Shown here piece by piece: positions 48,096-56,830 of a DNA stretch of 64,000 bases (position 1 is the first letter of the stretch; each line of letters starts with the position of its first letter). The DNA is taken from positions 432,001-496,000 of the forward strand of contig NZ_FXAK01000001.1 in the NCBI RefSeq assembly GCF_900177515.1. The letters are read 5' to 3'. The notes below the pieces were generated by a model. The model worked only from the letters and a program-made list of their open reading frames with translations, made no database searches and was not told the DNA's origin. Made by a program: the position numbers and the translations under genes. Source of the stretch: Azospirillum oryzae (GTDB lineage: Bacteria; Pseudomonadota; Alphaproteobacteria; Azospirillales; Azospirillaceae).

Positions 48096-48393
48096 GGCGG
48101 CATCCTCCCAGACAAAATCCCTCAAGACCAGCCTCGCAGCCGGATCGAATTTCGGGACTTTTGAAAGATATGCGGCGATGTTTTTACGCCGTCAGTTGTT
48201 TCGAATTCTTTATTATCTTACCGACCGCTCAGGATCGTTTTATTCTATGGAGTGGCGGGGGAAAAACAACCATCCCGTAGAGGGCATTTCCCGTTTTACG
48301 GCAAAGGGTGGATTACTTCCTTCGATATGAATCCGAAGCCGATCGGGCGGCAACCATGCCGGCCGGTAGGGCTTCAATCCGAAAGGTTGAGGA
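48096..48393. other. AT-rich gap between repA and the Sel1-like gene
   Basis: 298-bp gap. Positions 48160-48310 are clearly AT-richer than the surroundings (for example TTCTTTATTATCTT) and probably hold the promoter of the Sel1-TAXI pair. No gene or iteron is seen here. Confidence 0.4.
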
Positions 48394-49566
48394 TCAGCCT
48401 TCGCCCTGGGCGCCCAGCAGGTTGCCGCGGCGGCGGCGGATCTCGACGCTCTGGCCGGGGGTGATGGGCAGGAACTCCCGCGGGCGCTCGTCGCTGCCGG
48501 CCAGGGCACGATAGGTGGCGGCGTTCGCCTCCTGCACGTCGTTGCCGCGGCGCACCTGATCCAGGAACTTCCTGCTCGGCATCATGATGTATTCGATATC
48601 GTTGATGCGCCGGCCGTCCTTCGACACCGTCTTCTCGACATGGTCGAGGATTCCCTCCTCCACCAGCGAATCCACGGCCAAGGTCACGGTGCGCAGCGTG
48701 TCGCGCCGCCGGCTCCACTCGTTCATGCCGCTGTTGTTGATGATGTCGTCGGCCGACAGGATCATCGGCGGCACGCCGTCCGGCATCCGCGTCAGGTCGA
48801 GGTCGCCATACTCGATGGACAGCCGGTTGTAGAGCCAGCGCGCCACCGGGCTCTTCAGCCGCATGATCCACTGGTAGGAGATCGGCTTGAATTCCAGGTT
48901 GCGGATGGCCGACGCGACCAGCGCGTTGAACTCCAGATAGGTGTCGTTCTCGTCATCCTCGCCGCCCTCGCCGGTGCGCGGCCGGATGTAGAGGGTGGGG
49001 AAGACCGACGATTCCAGCACCGGCCGCGCCGACTTGCGGCCGTTCTCCGGCACCTTGCTGATGATCATGCGGGTACGGGCCAGGATCTCCAGCGCCTCGC
49101 GGATCTCCGCCGTGTCCATGGTGCGGTTGACCGCCCGCAGCTCGCGCCGGATCTCGTACAGCGAGAAATGCACGCGCACCCGGTCCTGCTTGTCGCCCAT
49201 CAGCGACAGGCGCGAGCGGTCCATGGCGAGGCGGCGAACCACCTGCTCGACGATCTGCTCGCGCTCCGACGGGAACACCTCATACTCGACCATGCGCTTG
49301 TCGGCCGGATCCTCGCCGGGTCCGGGCTTGGCCGGGCGGTAGATGCGGGCGGGCTGCAGGGTCAGCGAGAACAGGGCGTCCTTGAAGGGGAACTCCTTGT
49401 GCACCGACTGGACGAACGCATTGGCGGCCGGCAGCTCCGGCTCGGTCCCGCGGCCCTTCGACACGAAGACGAATCGCGGCGCCGTGTCGTAAAGCGCGAT
49501 CATATGGGACTGACTGCGGTCCTCCATCTCGAACAGAGTCAGCTGGACCGCGTTCGCCTTGCTCAT
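48394..49566 (-). CDS. repA: Replication initiator protein RepA (plasmid/chromid type)
   Basis: 390-residue protein that matches in style the RepA-like initiators of large Azospirillum/Rhodospirillales replicons. The N-terminus is short and polar; a winged-helix region near residues 115-185 (EIREALEILARTRMIISKVP) and a second near 280-320 (RDTLRTVTLAVDSLVEEGIL) fit the two-winged-helix fold of iteron-binding initiators. ATG at 49566 follows AGGAGGG. The 600 bp upstream hold the iterons. No parA/parB is in this window. Confidence 0.82.
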   Translation of the reverse strand: MSKANAVQLTLFEMEDRSQSHMIALYDTAPRFVFVSKGRGTEPELPAANAFVQSVHKEFPFKDALFSLTLQPARIYRPAKPGPGEDPADKRMVEYEVFPSEREQIVEQVVRRLAMDRSRLSLMGDKQDRVRVHFSLYEIRRELRAVNRTMDTAEIREALEILARTRMIISKVPENGRKSARPVLESSVFPTLYIRPRTGEGGEDDENDTYLEFNALVASAIRNLEFKPISYQWIMRLKSPVARWLYNRLSIEYGDLDLTRMPDGVPPMILSADDIINNSGMNEWSRRRDTLRTVTLAVDSLVEEGILDHVEKTVSKDGRRINDIEYIMMPSRKFLDQVRRGNDVQEANAATYRALAGSDERPREFLPITPGQSVEIRRRRGNLLGAQGEG

Positions 49567-49651
49567 GGCTCATCCCTCCTCGCCAACCGCCACGATAGGG
49601 GCTGGCGTCGGACGGACGCAACCGGCGGGTCCGCATCGCCGCCAAGCCCTG

Positions 49652-50182
49652 TGTCCCATTTGGCCGCGCTTGTGTAGGAATCGCCCGCGCCTGTGTCCCG
49701 AATGCCCGCGCTTCGTCCGGATCGTCGCCGCCCGACGGTCCTGGAACCACCCCGTCCGCCCCGAATCGGCAGCGGAACGGCGAAGCGCGAGCATATGGGA
49801 CAGAGACTCGGGCGGCCCCATTCCTCCGCCGGAACGACGAAACGCGGGCAAATGGGACAGCCCGGATCGCAGCGGACTCCAAACCGCGAGCATTGGGGAC
49901 ACAGGCCTGACCGCAAAAGCTGTGGCAGCCGGCGCAAACGCGGGCAAATGGGACCGACTCTCTTCTCTCCACCGCGAGCCCACGCGACCATCCGCCCGCC
50001 CAACCGCGAGCAAGCGGGACAACCCGCCCCCGCCAAACGCGGGCAAACGGGATCGAATCCGATTCGCAAGCCTGCCGCGGCCAAATGGGACCGCTCCGCG
50101 ACCAAAGGCGACACAGGCGCGGGCTGATGGGACACAGCTGCGGGCGAAGGGGACACACCGGACTCGGTCCCATTTGCCCGCG
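49652..50182. other. Iteron-type replication origin
   Basis: Many copies of a 17-bp element, consensus CGCGGGCAAATGGGACA, lie in 530 bp between repA and the HTH gene. Plus-strand copies start at 49786, 49843, 49885, 49939, 50005, 50038, 50076, 50118 and 50139, with degenerate copies at 49973 and 50097. Minus-strand copies span 49652-49668, 49694-49710 and 50166-50182, with a degenerate one at 49673-49689. The left three are spaced exactly 21 bp apart, as are 50076, 50097, 50118 and 50139, so sites fall on the same face of the helix. This is the layout of an iteron origin bound by RepA. Confidence 0.88.
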
Positions 50183-50291
50183 ATTCGACGCCCGCGCCGA
50201 CCGGCGGAATCCTCCCGGCATGTTCACCGGCCGTCCAGTTGGACCATTCCAGCTTGCCGCCAGCCGGTCCCGATGCTTTGCGGAGTTTCCC

Positions 50292-51110
50292 ATGTCGCAC
50301 CCGACACCACACCCGACCGACGGCCACCCCCTCGACACCCGGCGCTGGGGACGGATTCCGGCATGGTGGCTCGACCACCCCGGCCTCGACGCCGACGGGT
50401 TCGCCGTTCTGGCGGCGCTGGCCACCTTCGCCGACGAGGACGGCCTGTGCTGGCCGTCGCAATCGACGCTCGCCGCCAAGCTGAAGCGGTCGCGCCCCAC
50501 GATCAACCGCATCATCCAGGGTTTGAGCGACCTCGGGCTGGTCGGCATCGAGCATCGCCGCGGCCGTGACGGCGCCCGCCTGTCCTGCCTCTACCGTCTG
50601 CGCTTCACCCCGGCGGACGCGGAATCGCCGGACCTCGCCGCCACGACCCGCCCTGTTCCGGCCGCCGACAGGGATGACTCGGCCACAAACACCCCCTGTC
50701 CGCCGGCGAGTCAGGAACAGGTCCATTCCAAACAGATTCCGGACTCGCACGCTTCCCGCGAGCCCATGGACACACAAGCGCGGGCACAACCGGTTCCGGA
50801 GGATTGGATGCCGACCGCCGCCGACCTCTCCTGGGCCAAGGCCCGCCATGCCGACATCGACCTCGGCCGCCATGTCGAGGGCTTCATCCTGCGCTGCCGC
50901 GCCCACGGCTACCGCTACCGCGACGTCTCCTCGGCCTGGAGAGCGTGGCTGTCGCAGGACGCCGCCGTCGGCAAGGCGCCGGTTTCCCGCGACCGCTCGC
51001 CGATAACCCCGTCCGGCCGCCCCTCCGCCACCGCTGCCGAACAGCGTCTCACCGCCTGGAGCGCCGCCGCCGCCGAACTGCGCCAGCGCTCCACCCCCTC
51101 CTGGTCCTGA
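50292..51110 (+). CDS. HTH protein with DnaT-like C-terminal region, possible primosome loader
   Basis: 272-residue protein. The N-terminal winged helix (AVLAALATFADEDGLCWPSQ, STLAAKLKRSRPTINRIIQG) is like those of phage replisome organisers. After a Pro/polar linker, residues about 175-230 (PEDWMPTAADLSWAKARHAD, DLGRHVEGFILRCRAHGYRY) resemble the DnaT-type C-terminal domain that binds ssDNA and loads helicase. It lies next to the iteron origin, transcribed away from repA. The start at 50292 follows GGAGTTTCC. Confidence 0.65.
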   Translation: MSHPTPHPTDGHPLDTRRWGRIPAWWLDHPGLDADGFAVLAALATFADEDGLCWPSQSTLAAKLKRSRPTINRIIQGLSDLGLVGIEHRRGRDGARLSCLYRLRFTPADAESPDLAATTRPVPAADRDDSATNTPCPPASQEQVHSKQIPDSHASREPMDTQARAQPVPEDWMPTAADLSWAKARHADIDLGRHVEGFILRCRAHGYRYRDVSSAWRAWLSQDAAVGKAPVSRDRSPITPSGRPSATAAEQRLTAWSAAAAELRQRSTPSWS

Positions 51111-51121
51111 AGGGAAAGCCG

Positions 51122-51796
51122 ATGACCGCAAGATCCGCAGGCGCCCGCGCTGGAAACTCCCCGTCTGGCAGCGCCACCGTCACCGCCCTGCCACGGGCCC
51201 CCGCCGCCGCCTCGCCGGCCGCCGCCTTCGACCCGGCTCTGCCCGCTCCCCAGCGCCGGATCCGGCTGACCGCCGCACTGCCGGCGCCGCTTCAGGATCT
51301 CCTGGCCCGGGGCCGCACCGACCGCCGCCCGCGTTTCGGCGAGGATGGCTTCGACGGCATGATCGAGCAGTGGTCTCCCCCTGCCGGCGTCACCGCCGCC
51401 CAGGCGGCGCTCGCCCGCCAGACGCTGGAGGAACTGTCCGCCACCGTGCTGGCTCCCGCCGACAGCGACCATCTGCTCGGCCGCGTCCTGACCCTGCTCA
51501 GCCATTTCCCGGCCAAGGGCCTGTCCCCGGACGTGGAGCGGATGATGGCGCTCGACTGGGCCGACGATCTCGGCGAATACCCGGCCTGGGTGATCGACGC
51601 CGCCGCCCGCAACTGGCGCCGCAGCCGCAAATGGCGTCCCTCCATCGCCGAGATGCGCGCCCTGTGCGAGGAGATCTGCGCCCCCGAACGCGCCCTGGCC
51701 GACCGGCTGCAGGCCCTCGCCGACGCCGCCCCGCGCGAGGCTGCCGCCCCGGATCCGAGGGTATTGGCGACGGGAGCGCTGCGCCGCATGGGGTGA
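51122..51796 (+). CDS. Partner of the HTH protein, possible helicase-loader accessory
   Basis: 224-residue protein without a clear family name. The N-terminal ~60 residues are Ala/Pro-rich. The C-terminal part (YPAWVIDAAARNWRRSRKWR, PSIAEMRALCEEICAPERAL) resembles short helical segments seen next to phage and plasmid replication genes (inference). It starts 11 bp after the HTH gene, after GAAGGG, so they are one operon beside the origin. Confidence 0.5.
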   Translation: MTARSAGARAGNSPSGSATVTALPRAPAAASPAAAFDPALPAPQRRIRLTAALPAPLQDLLARGRTDRRPRFGEDGFDGMIEQWSPPAGVTAAQAALARQTLEELSATVLAPADSDHLLGRVLTLLSHFPAKGLSPDVERMMALDWADDLGEYPAWVIDAAARNWRRSRKWRPSIAEMRALCEEICAPERALADRLQALADAAPREAAAPDPRVLATGALRRMG

Positions 51797-51878
51797 GTCC
51801 GTTCAGGACTGGCTTACGGTGGAAGCCTCGGATCCGCGGTCCATATTAAGCGGCCCGTCCGCTTCATCATGCCGCCCG

Positions 51879-52958
51879 ATGCCCGACAGCTCCTCCCTGC
51901 CGCCCCCGTCCGCCGTCCGTTTCGGCTGGTGCTGCCAGTTCGTCCCGCCCGATGGCGATGCCGCCCTTGCCAAGCGCATGAATCCCGGCACCGTCACCAT
52001 TGCGACGCTGAGCAGGCTGAGCCCCGCCCGTGCCGAGGAAAAACTGACGGAGGTGCTGCGCCGCAACCTCCAGGCCCTGCACCTGCAGCTGGACGAGGTC
52101 GCCCGCCATCCGGCCTACCGTCGCCTGCTGCGCGTCAACAGCGGGCTGCTGCCGGCCTACACGCACGAAGTCGGACGGCCGCTCTACCGCCAGCCCGGCG
52201 TCCAGGCGCTGGTGCAAAGCGGGCTGGACCATGCCGGCCGCAAGGCGATGGAGGCGGGCATCCGCATCGGGCTGCATCCGGACCAGTATTGCGTGCTGAA
52301 CAGCGCCAACCCCGCCACCCTCGCCAATTCGGTGGAGGAGCTGGAATATCATGCCGACATCCTGCGGATGATGGGTCTGGCCGGCGGCTGGCACCCGCGG
52401 GGGTCGCACGTCAACATCCATGGCGGCGGGCGCGGGGAGGGGATCGCCGGCTTCCGCCGCGGCCTTGCCCTGCTGTCGGAGGATGCCCGCAACCTGCTGA
52501 CCGTCGAGAACGACGAGATGTCCTTCGGCCTGGACGACCTGCTGCCGCTGGCCGATGCGGTGCCGATCGTGCTCGACCTCCACCATCATTGGGTCCGCAG
52601 CCAGGGCGAGTATCTGCGCCCCGACGATCCGCGAATCGCCACCGTGATCGGCTCCTGGCGCGGGGTGCGGCCGGTCGCCCACATCAGCGTGTCGCGCGAG
52701 GATCTGCTGGCGGACTGGCCGGCCGACAGCCTGCCGGACTATGCCGCGCTGGCGGCGCGCGGGCTGACGACGAAGGATCTGCGCGCCCATTCCCAGCGCA
52801 TGTGGAACCGTGCCGTCAACCGGCTGGTGGCCGACCACCTCTCCTGGGCCGATTTCGAGGTGGAGGCCAAGGCCAAGAACCTTGCCGTCGACGATCTGGA
52901 GCAGGACGCCCTGCGCAGCGGTGCCGTGGCCGCCGCCGATGGCGGCGTGCTCCCCTGA
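51879..52958 (+). CDS. UV DNA damage endonuclease (UVDE/UvsE)
   Basis: 359-residue TIM-barrel endonuclease that nicks DNA 5' to UV photoproducts. Conserved parts: VRFGWCCQFVPP, GIRIGLHPDQYCVLNS, HVNIHGGGRGEGI, LLTVENDEMSFGLDD and VLDLHHHWVR, which carry the metal-binding His/Glu/Asp. The start MPDSSS at 51879 was chosen; the frame also extends 20 codons upstream. It lies between the replication and fixLJ genes as a stand-alone gene. Confidence 0.9.
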   Translation: MPDSSSLPPPSAVRFGWCCQFVPPDGDAALAKRMNPGTVTIATLSRLSPARAEEKLTEVLRRNLQALHLQLDEVARHPAYRRLLRVNSGLLPAYTHEVGRPLYRQPGVQALVQSGLDHAGRKAMEAGIRIGLHPDQYCVLNSANPATLANSVEELEYHADILRMMGLAGGWHPRGSHVNIHGGGRGEGIAGFRRGLALLSEDARNLLTVENDEMSFGLDDLLPLADAVPIVLDLHHHWVRSQGEYLRPDDPRIATVIGSWRGVRPVAHISVSREDLLADWPADSLPDYAALAARGLTTKDLRAHSQRMWNRAVNRLVADHLSWADFEVEAKAKNLAVDDLEQDALRSGAVAAADGGVLP

Positions 52959-53031
52959 TTGCCGGCCTTGACCCACGGTTGCACTCAACTACTCTGTGAC
53001 TGAAGAGGGATGAGAGGTCGAGGGTTGGGAC

Positions 53032-54603
53032 GTGACCAACAATAATAACGGACCCGATAACCGGGAAGACAACCTGGGTGCCCTGTCGCAGTTGCAGGCG
53101 ATGCTGGACACCGTGCCCGACGGGGTCGTCATCATCGACGGCCATGGCCGGATCACGTCCTTCAACCCCGCCTGCGAACGGCTGTTCGGCTGGACGGCGG
53201 CGGAGGTGGTCGGCCGCAATGTCAAGATGCTGATGCCGTCCCCCTATCGCGAGGAGCATGACGGCTATCTGGAGCGCTATCACCGCACCGGGGAACGGCG
53301 GATCATCGGCATCGGCCGCGAGGTGACCGGCCAGCGCAAGGACGGCTCCTGCTTCCCCATGGACCTGTCGATCGGCGAGGCGGCCCAGGACGGTGTTCCC
53401 GTCTATATCGGCATCATCCGCGACCTGACCGCCGCCAAACAGGCGGAGACGGCGCTGCGCGAGCGCGAGGCGCGGCTGACCTCCATCCTGCAGACGGTGC
53501 CGGAGGCCATCATCGTCATCGACGAGAAGGGGCTGATCGAATCCTTCAGCCCGGCGGCGGAGCGCCTGTTCGGCTGGACGGCTGCCGAGGTCATCGGCCG
53601 CAACATCAACATGCTGATGCCCTCGCCCTACCGCGAGCAGCATGACGGCTATCTCGACCGCTACGAACGGACGGGGGAGCGGCGGATCATCGGCATCGGC
53701 CGCATCGTCTCCGGCCAGCGGCGCGACGGGTCGGTGTTCCCGATGGAGTTGGCGGTGGGGGAGGTGCTGCTCGCCGGCCGGCGCTGCTTCACCGGCTTCG
53801 TCCGCGATCTGACCGAACGGCAGGCGACCGAACGGCGCCTGCAGGAACTGCAGTCGGAGCTTCTGCATGTCAGCCGGGTCAGCGCCATGGGCCAGATGGC
53901 CTCGACCCTCGCCCATGAGCTGAACCAGCCGCTGACGGCGGTCATCAACTATGCCAAGGCCGCCAAGCGGCTGATGGAGCGTCCGGAAACGGTGACCAAG
54001 GCGATGGACATGGTCGACAAGGCCAGCGCCCAGGCCACCCGCGCCGGCCAGATCATCCGCCATCTGCGCAGTTTCATCGAAAAGGGCCAGACCCACCGCT
54101 CCGTCGAATCCCTCAACAAGGTGGTGGAGGAGGCGAGCGCGCTGGCATTGGTCGGCGCCAAGGAGCGCGGCCTGCATGTGCGCTTCGACTTCGACGCCGG
54201 CGATCCGCAGGTGCTGATCGACAAGGTGCAGGTCCAGCAGGTGATCCTCAACCTCGTCCGCAACGCCATCGAATCCATGGGCGGAGTACAGAGCGACCGG
54301 CGCGTGCTGACCGTCCGCACCGGCCCCGATCCGGACGAGCCCGATTTCCGCCGCGTCGCCGTTCTCGACACCGGCCCCGGCGTGCCGGAGACGGTGCGTG
54401 CCCAGCTGTTCCAGCCCTTCGTCACCACCAAGACCGGCGGCATGGGGCTGGGCCTGTCGATCTGCCGCTCGATCATCGAGGCGCATGGCGGCCGCCTGTG
54501 GCTGGAACCGGCGGCAGAACCGCCGGCGACCGGCGCCAGTTTCGCCTTCACCGTCCCCTTATCCTCCCCCACATCTACGTCGGATGCCGACGATGCCAGC
54601 TGA
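53032..54603 (+). CDS. fixL: FixL oxygen-sensor histidine kinase with two heme-type PAS domains
   Basis: 523-residue soluble kinase with GTG start (ribosome site weak). Two PAS domains (about residues 20-135 and 148-262) are close copies of each other. Both hold the heme-ligand His and the heme-pocket Arg pattern of FixL: H76, R82, R96 in HDGYLERY...IIGIGR, and H204, R210, R224 in HDGYLDRY...IIGIGR. The HisKA site is H295 in [10 protein letters not shown]; the ATPase domain (N box [10 protein letters not shown] boxes DTGPGVP and GMGLGLS) completes the kinase. No membrane helix. The stop overlaps fixJ. It senses O2 and phosphorylates FixJ. Confidence 0.93.
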   Translation: MTNNNNGPDNREDNLGALSQLQAMLDTVPDGVVIIDGHGRITSFNPACERLFGWTAAEVVGRNVKMLMPSPYREEHDGYLERYHRTGERRIIGIGREVTGQRKDGSCFPMDLSIGEAAQDGVPVYIGIIRDLTAAKQAETALREREARLTSILQTVPEAIIVIDEKGLIESFSPAAERLFGWTAAEVIGRNINMLMPSPYREQHDGYLDRYERTGERRIIGIGRIVSGQRRDGSVFPMELAVGEVLLAGRRCFTGFVRDLTERQATERRLQELQSELLHVSRVSAMGQMASTLAHELNQPLTAVINYAKAAKRLMERPETVTKAMDMVDKASAQATRAGQIIRHLRSFIEKGQTHRSVESLNKVVEEASALALVGAKERGLHVRFDFDAGDPQVLIDKVQVQQVILNLVRNAIESMGGVQSDRRVLTVRTGPDPDEPDFRRVAVLDTGPGVPETVRAQLFQPFVTTKTGGMGLGLSICRSIIEAHGGRLWLEPAAEPPATGASFAFTVPLSSPTSTSDADDAS

Positions 54604-55291
54604 CGCCGTGCCCGACATGACCGCCGACCTCACCGTCTTCATCGTCGACGACGACGACGCCATCCGCGATTCCCTCCAGATCCTTCTGGAATGCGCCGGC
54701 TTCCGCGCGGAAAGCTTCTCCACCCCGCTGGCCTTCCTGGAGTCCGACGCGCCGTCGCGGCCGGGCTGCCTGCTGGTCGACGTCCGCATGCCGCAGATGA
54801 GCGGCCTCGACGTTCAGGAACGGCTGGCCCGCGACGGCCACGCCATCCCGGTGGTGGTGATGACCGGCCATGGCGACGTGCCGCTCGCCGTGCGCGCCAT
54901 GAAGGCGGGGGCGGTCGACTTCGTCGAGAAGCCCTTCGAGGAGGAGTCGCTGCTCGCCGCCGTCCGTTCCGCCCTGGCCCGCGCGGCGGAAAGCAGGACG
55001 CCGGCCTCCGCCCCGCCGGCCGCGGCCCCGGAACAGCCGGCGCCGCCCCCCGCCGCCTCCGCATCGCCGGAGGTGCTGGCCCGCCTCTCCGCCCTGACGC
55101 CGCGGGAACTCGACGTGCTGCGCTGGCTGGTGGCCGGCAAGTCGAACAAGGTCATCGCCTTCGAGCTGTCGATCAGCCCGCGCACCGTGGAAATCCACCG
55201 GGCGCGGGTGATGGAGAAGATGCAGGCCGACAGCCTGCCGACCCTGGTGCGCATGGCGATCGCCGCCGGCGTGGTTCCCGGCGGCCTGTGA
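54593..55291 (+). CDS. fixJ: FixJ response regulator
   Basis: 232-residue regulator. The receiver has the acidic patch VDDDD and phospho-Asp D63 in LVDVRMPQ, with Thr in MTGHGD and Lys in EKPF. After an Ala/Pro linker comes a LuxR-type HTH ([40 protein letters not shown]). The start at 54593 overlaps fixL; ATG at 54617 is possible. FixJ normally activates fixK and nifA promoters. Confidence 0.93.
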   Translation: MPADAVPDMTADLTVFIVDDDDAIRDSLQILLECAGFRAESFSTPLAFLESDAPSRPGCLLVDVRMPQMSGLDVQERLARDGHAIPVVVMTGHGDVPLAVRAMKAGAVDFVEKPFEEESLLAAVRSALARAAESRTPASAPPAAAPEQPAPPPAASASPEVLARLSALTPRELDVLRWLVAGKSNKVIAFELSISPRTVEIHRARVMEKMQADSLPTLVRMAIAAGVVPGGL

Positions 55292-55317
55292 TCTCCATCA
55301 GGCCTGATCTGCATCAA
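55288..55317. promoter_or_regulatory. Two tandem FixK/Fnr-type boxes after fixJ
   Basis: GTGATCTCCATCAG (55288-55301) and CTGATCTGCATCAA (55304-55317) both have a TGAT-N4-ATCA core and start 16 bp apart. They overlap the fixJ stop and lie 115 bp before the response-regulator gene, so FixK feedback on this gene is likely. Confidence 0.55.
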
Positions 55318-55431
55318 AAGCGCGCCGCATACGCATTGGTCCGTATATCGGCGCCCCCTGTCGCATTTTATCTTCCATGACGCGCCGCACCGTCGGCGCT
55401 GTTGTATCTGCATGGAAGTTCGGAGGCCGTC

Positions 55432-55842
55432 ATGGATCATTTGGACAACGGACCGGGGAGGGCCCCTGGCGCCGGAATCGTCCACATTGTCGACGACGAT
55501 GAGCCGGTCCGCGACTCCCTGAAGGCCCTGCTCGAAGCCTTCTCCTTCGATGTGCGGGACTTCTCCTCCTGCCAGGAATTCCTTGACGGCTATGACGGCA
55601 ACCCCAAGGGATGCCTCGTTCTCGACCTGCACATGCCGGTGATGAGCGGGCTGGAATTCCTGGAGCGCCATCGCGGCGACCTGCACGGCATGCCGGTCAT
55701 CATGGTCTCCGGCCGCGGCGATCCCGCCACCTTCGCCCGCGCCAAGGAGGCCGGCGTGGTCGCCGTGCTGGAGAAGCCGTTCGACGAGGACCAGCTGATC
55801 GACATGCTGAACGGCCTGATGCCGTCCCAGGCCGCCGCCTGA
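55432..55842 (+). CDS. Single-domain response regulator
   Basis: 136-residue receiver-only protein. Acidic patch VDDDE, phospho-Asp D65 in VLDLHMPV, Ser in MVSGRGD, Lys in EKPFDED. It has no output domain, so it may act as a phosphate sink or connector for FixL, as seen with some FixJ-like partners (inference). The start follows GGAGG at 6-bp spacing. Confidence 0.85.
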   Translation: MDHLDNGPGRAPGAGIVHIVDDDEPVRDSLKALLEAFSFDVRDFSSCQEFLDGYDGNPKGCLVLDLHMPVMSGLEFLERHRGDLHGMPVIMVSGRGDPATFARAKEAGVVAVLEKPFDEDQLIDMLNGLMPSQAAA

Positions 55843-55847
55843 GATAC

Positions 55848-55900
55848 GGCCGTCTACGTACGTACACTTACCTACGCAAACTTCCTTAGGTACATCACCG
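55848..55900 (+). promoter_or_regulatory. Candidate FixJ-controlled fixK promoter region
   Basis: An AT-richer stretch holds the palindrome TACGTACGTA (55855-55864), followed by CACTTACCTACGCAAACTTC. Its TAC/GTA-rich motifs recall FixJ boxes of the (G/T)(T/C)A-x-GTA-G type. It lies about 100 bp before fixK. Confidence 0.35.
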
Positions 55901-55995
55901 AACTGCACAGCACGGCGGGGGACGGTTAGCTTCGGGACATCGGATGCACCCCGGAACGAACCGGACCGCATCGCACCGTCAAGGTCGAGGTCGCC

Positions 55996-56721
55996 ATGTC
56001 CACGCACGCCGCCATTGCCGCCCACGCCAACCGCGCCGTTCCTGGTTACCTGGTCTCCGCCCTGGCGATGTCGCCGGCCTCCGGCCTGGGTGCCGTCCAG
56101 CCGCGCAACCCCGCCGACCCGCTCGCCGGCCTCGGCCATGCCAAGGTCTACGAGCGTGAAACCACGCTGTTCAGCGAAGGCGACGCCGCCGGTTCGGTGT
56201 TCCGCGTGATGAGCGGCATGGTCCGCCTCTACAAGATGCTCCCCGACGGCCGGCGCCAGATCATCGGCTTCCTGCAGGCCGGCGACATGATGGGTCTGGC
56301 CTTCGCCGCCCAGTATCTCTACACCGCCGAAACCGTGACGGCGACCACCATCCAGCGCATCCCGCGGCTGGAGCTGGACGCCCTGATGGACGCGCAGCCG
56401 GCCTTCGCCCGCAAGCTGCTGTCGGCGACCACCTCGGAACTGATGGCGGCGCAGGACCAGATGGTGCTGCTCGGCCGCAAGACCGCCGCGGAGAAGGTCG
56501 CCACCTTCCTGCTGCGCCTCAGCGACCGCAAGGGCGGCGAGCGCACCATCGACCTGCCGATGGGCCGCAGCGACATCGCCGACCATCTCGGCCTGACCAC
56601 CGAAACCGTCTCGCGCACCCTGACCAAGCTGAAGTCGACCCGCCTGATCCGCATCCTCGTCGGCGGCAAGCTGGACCTGCTGGACCGCGACGCCCTGGCC
56701 GACCTCGCCGGCGGCTTCTGA
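55996..56721 (+). CDS. fixK: FixK, Crp/Fnr-family activator
   Basis: 241-residue activator. The sensor half has EGDAAGSVFRVMSGMVRLYK, DGRRQIIGFLQAGDMMGLAF, with AEKVATFLLRLSDR and an HTH (RSDIADHLGLTTETVSRTLT) that has the E-x-x-S-R contact set. There is no N-terminal Cys cluster, so it is FixK-like rather than FNR/FnrN. It is placed after fixLJ and before adhE. The ATG at 55996 follows AAGGTCGAGG. Confidence 0.9.
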   Translation: MSTHAAIAAHANRAVPGYLVSALAMSPASGLGAVQPRNPADPLAGLGHAKVYERETTLFSEGDAAGSVFRVMSGMVRLYKMLPDGRRQIIGFLQAGDMMGLAFAAQYLYTAETVTATTIQRIPRLELDALMDAQPAFARKLLSATTSELMAAQDQMVLLGRKTAAEKVATFLLRLSDRKGGERTIDLPMGRSDIADHLGLTTETVSRTLTKLKSTRLIRILVGGKLDLLDRDALADLAGGF

Positions 56722-56830
56722 CCCTTACCGCCTCCTTTCGAAATCCTGGCTGCGCACCGGACGTTTCAGCGTCGCGGAGCGCAGCGGCGCGCCCGAACGG
56801 CGCCCTCCGGACAGCAAGTGGAAACTGACC

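Noticed and set aside
48160..48310. AT-rich DNA-unwinding element of the origin
   Set aside because: It lies on the far side of repA from the iterons and contains no iterons; a promoter for the Sel1-TAXI genes is more likely.
49652..50182. CRISPR array
   Set aside because: Repeats are 17 bp, occur on both strands, have unequal spacing and sit beside a replication initiator; no cas genes are seen. Iterons explain them better.
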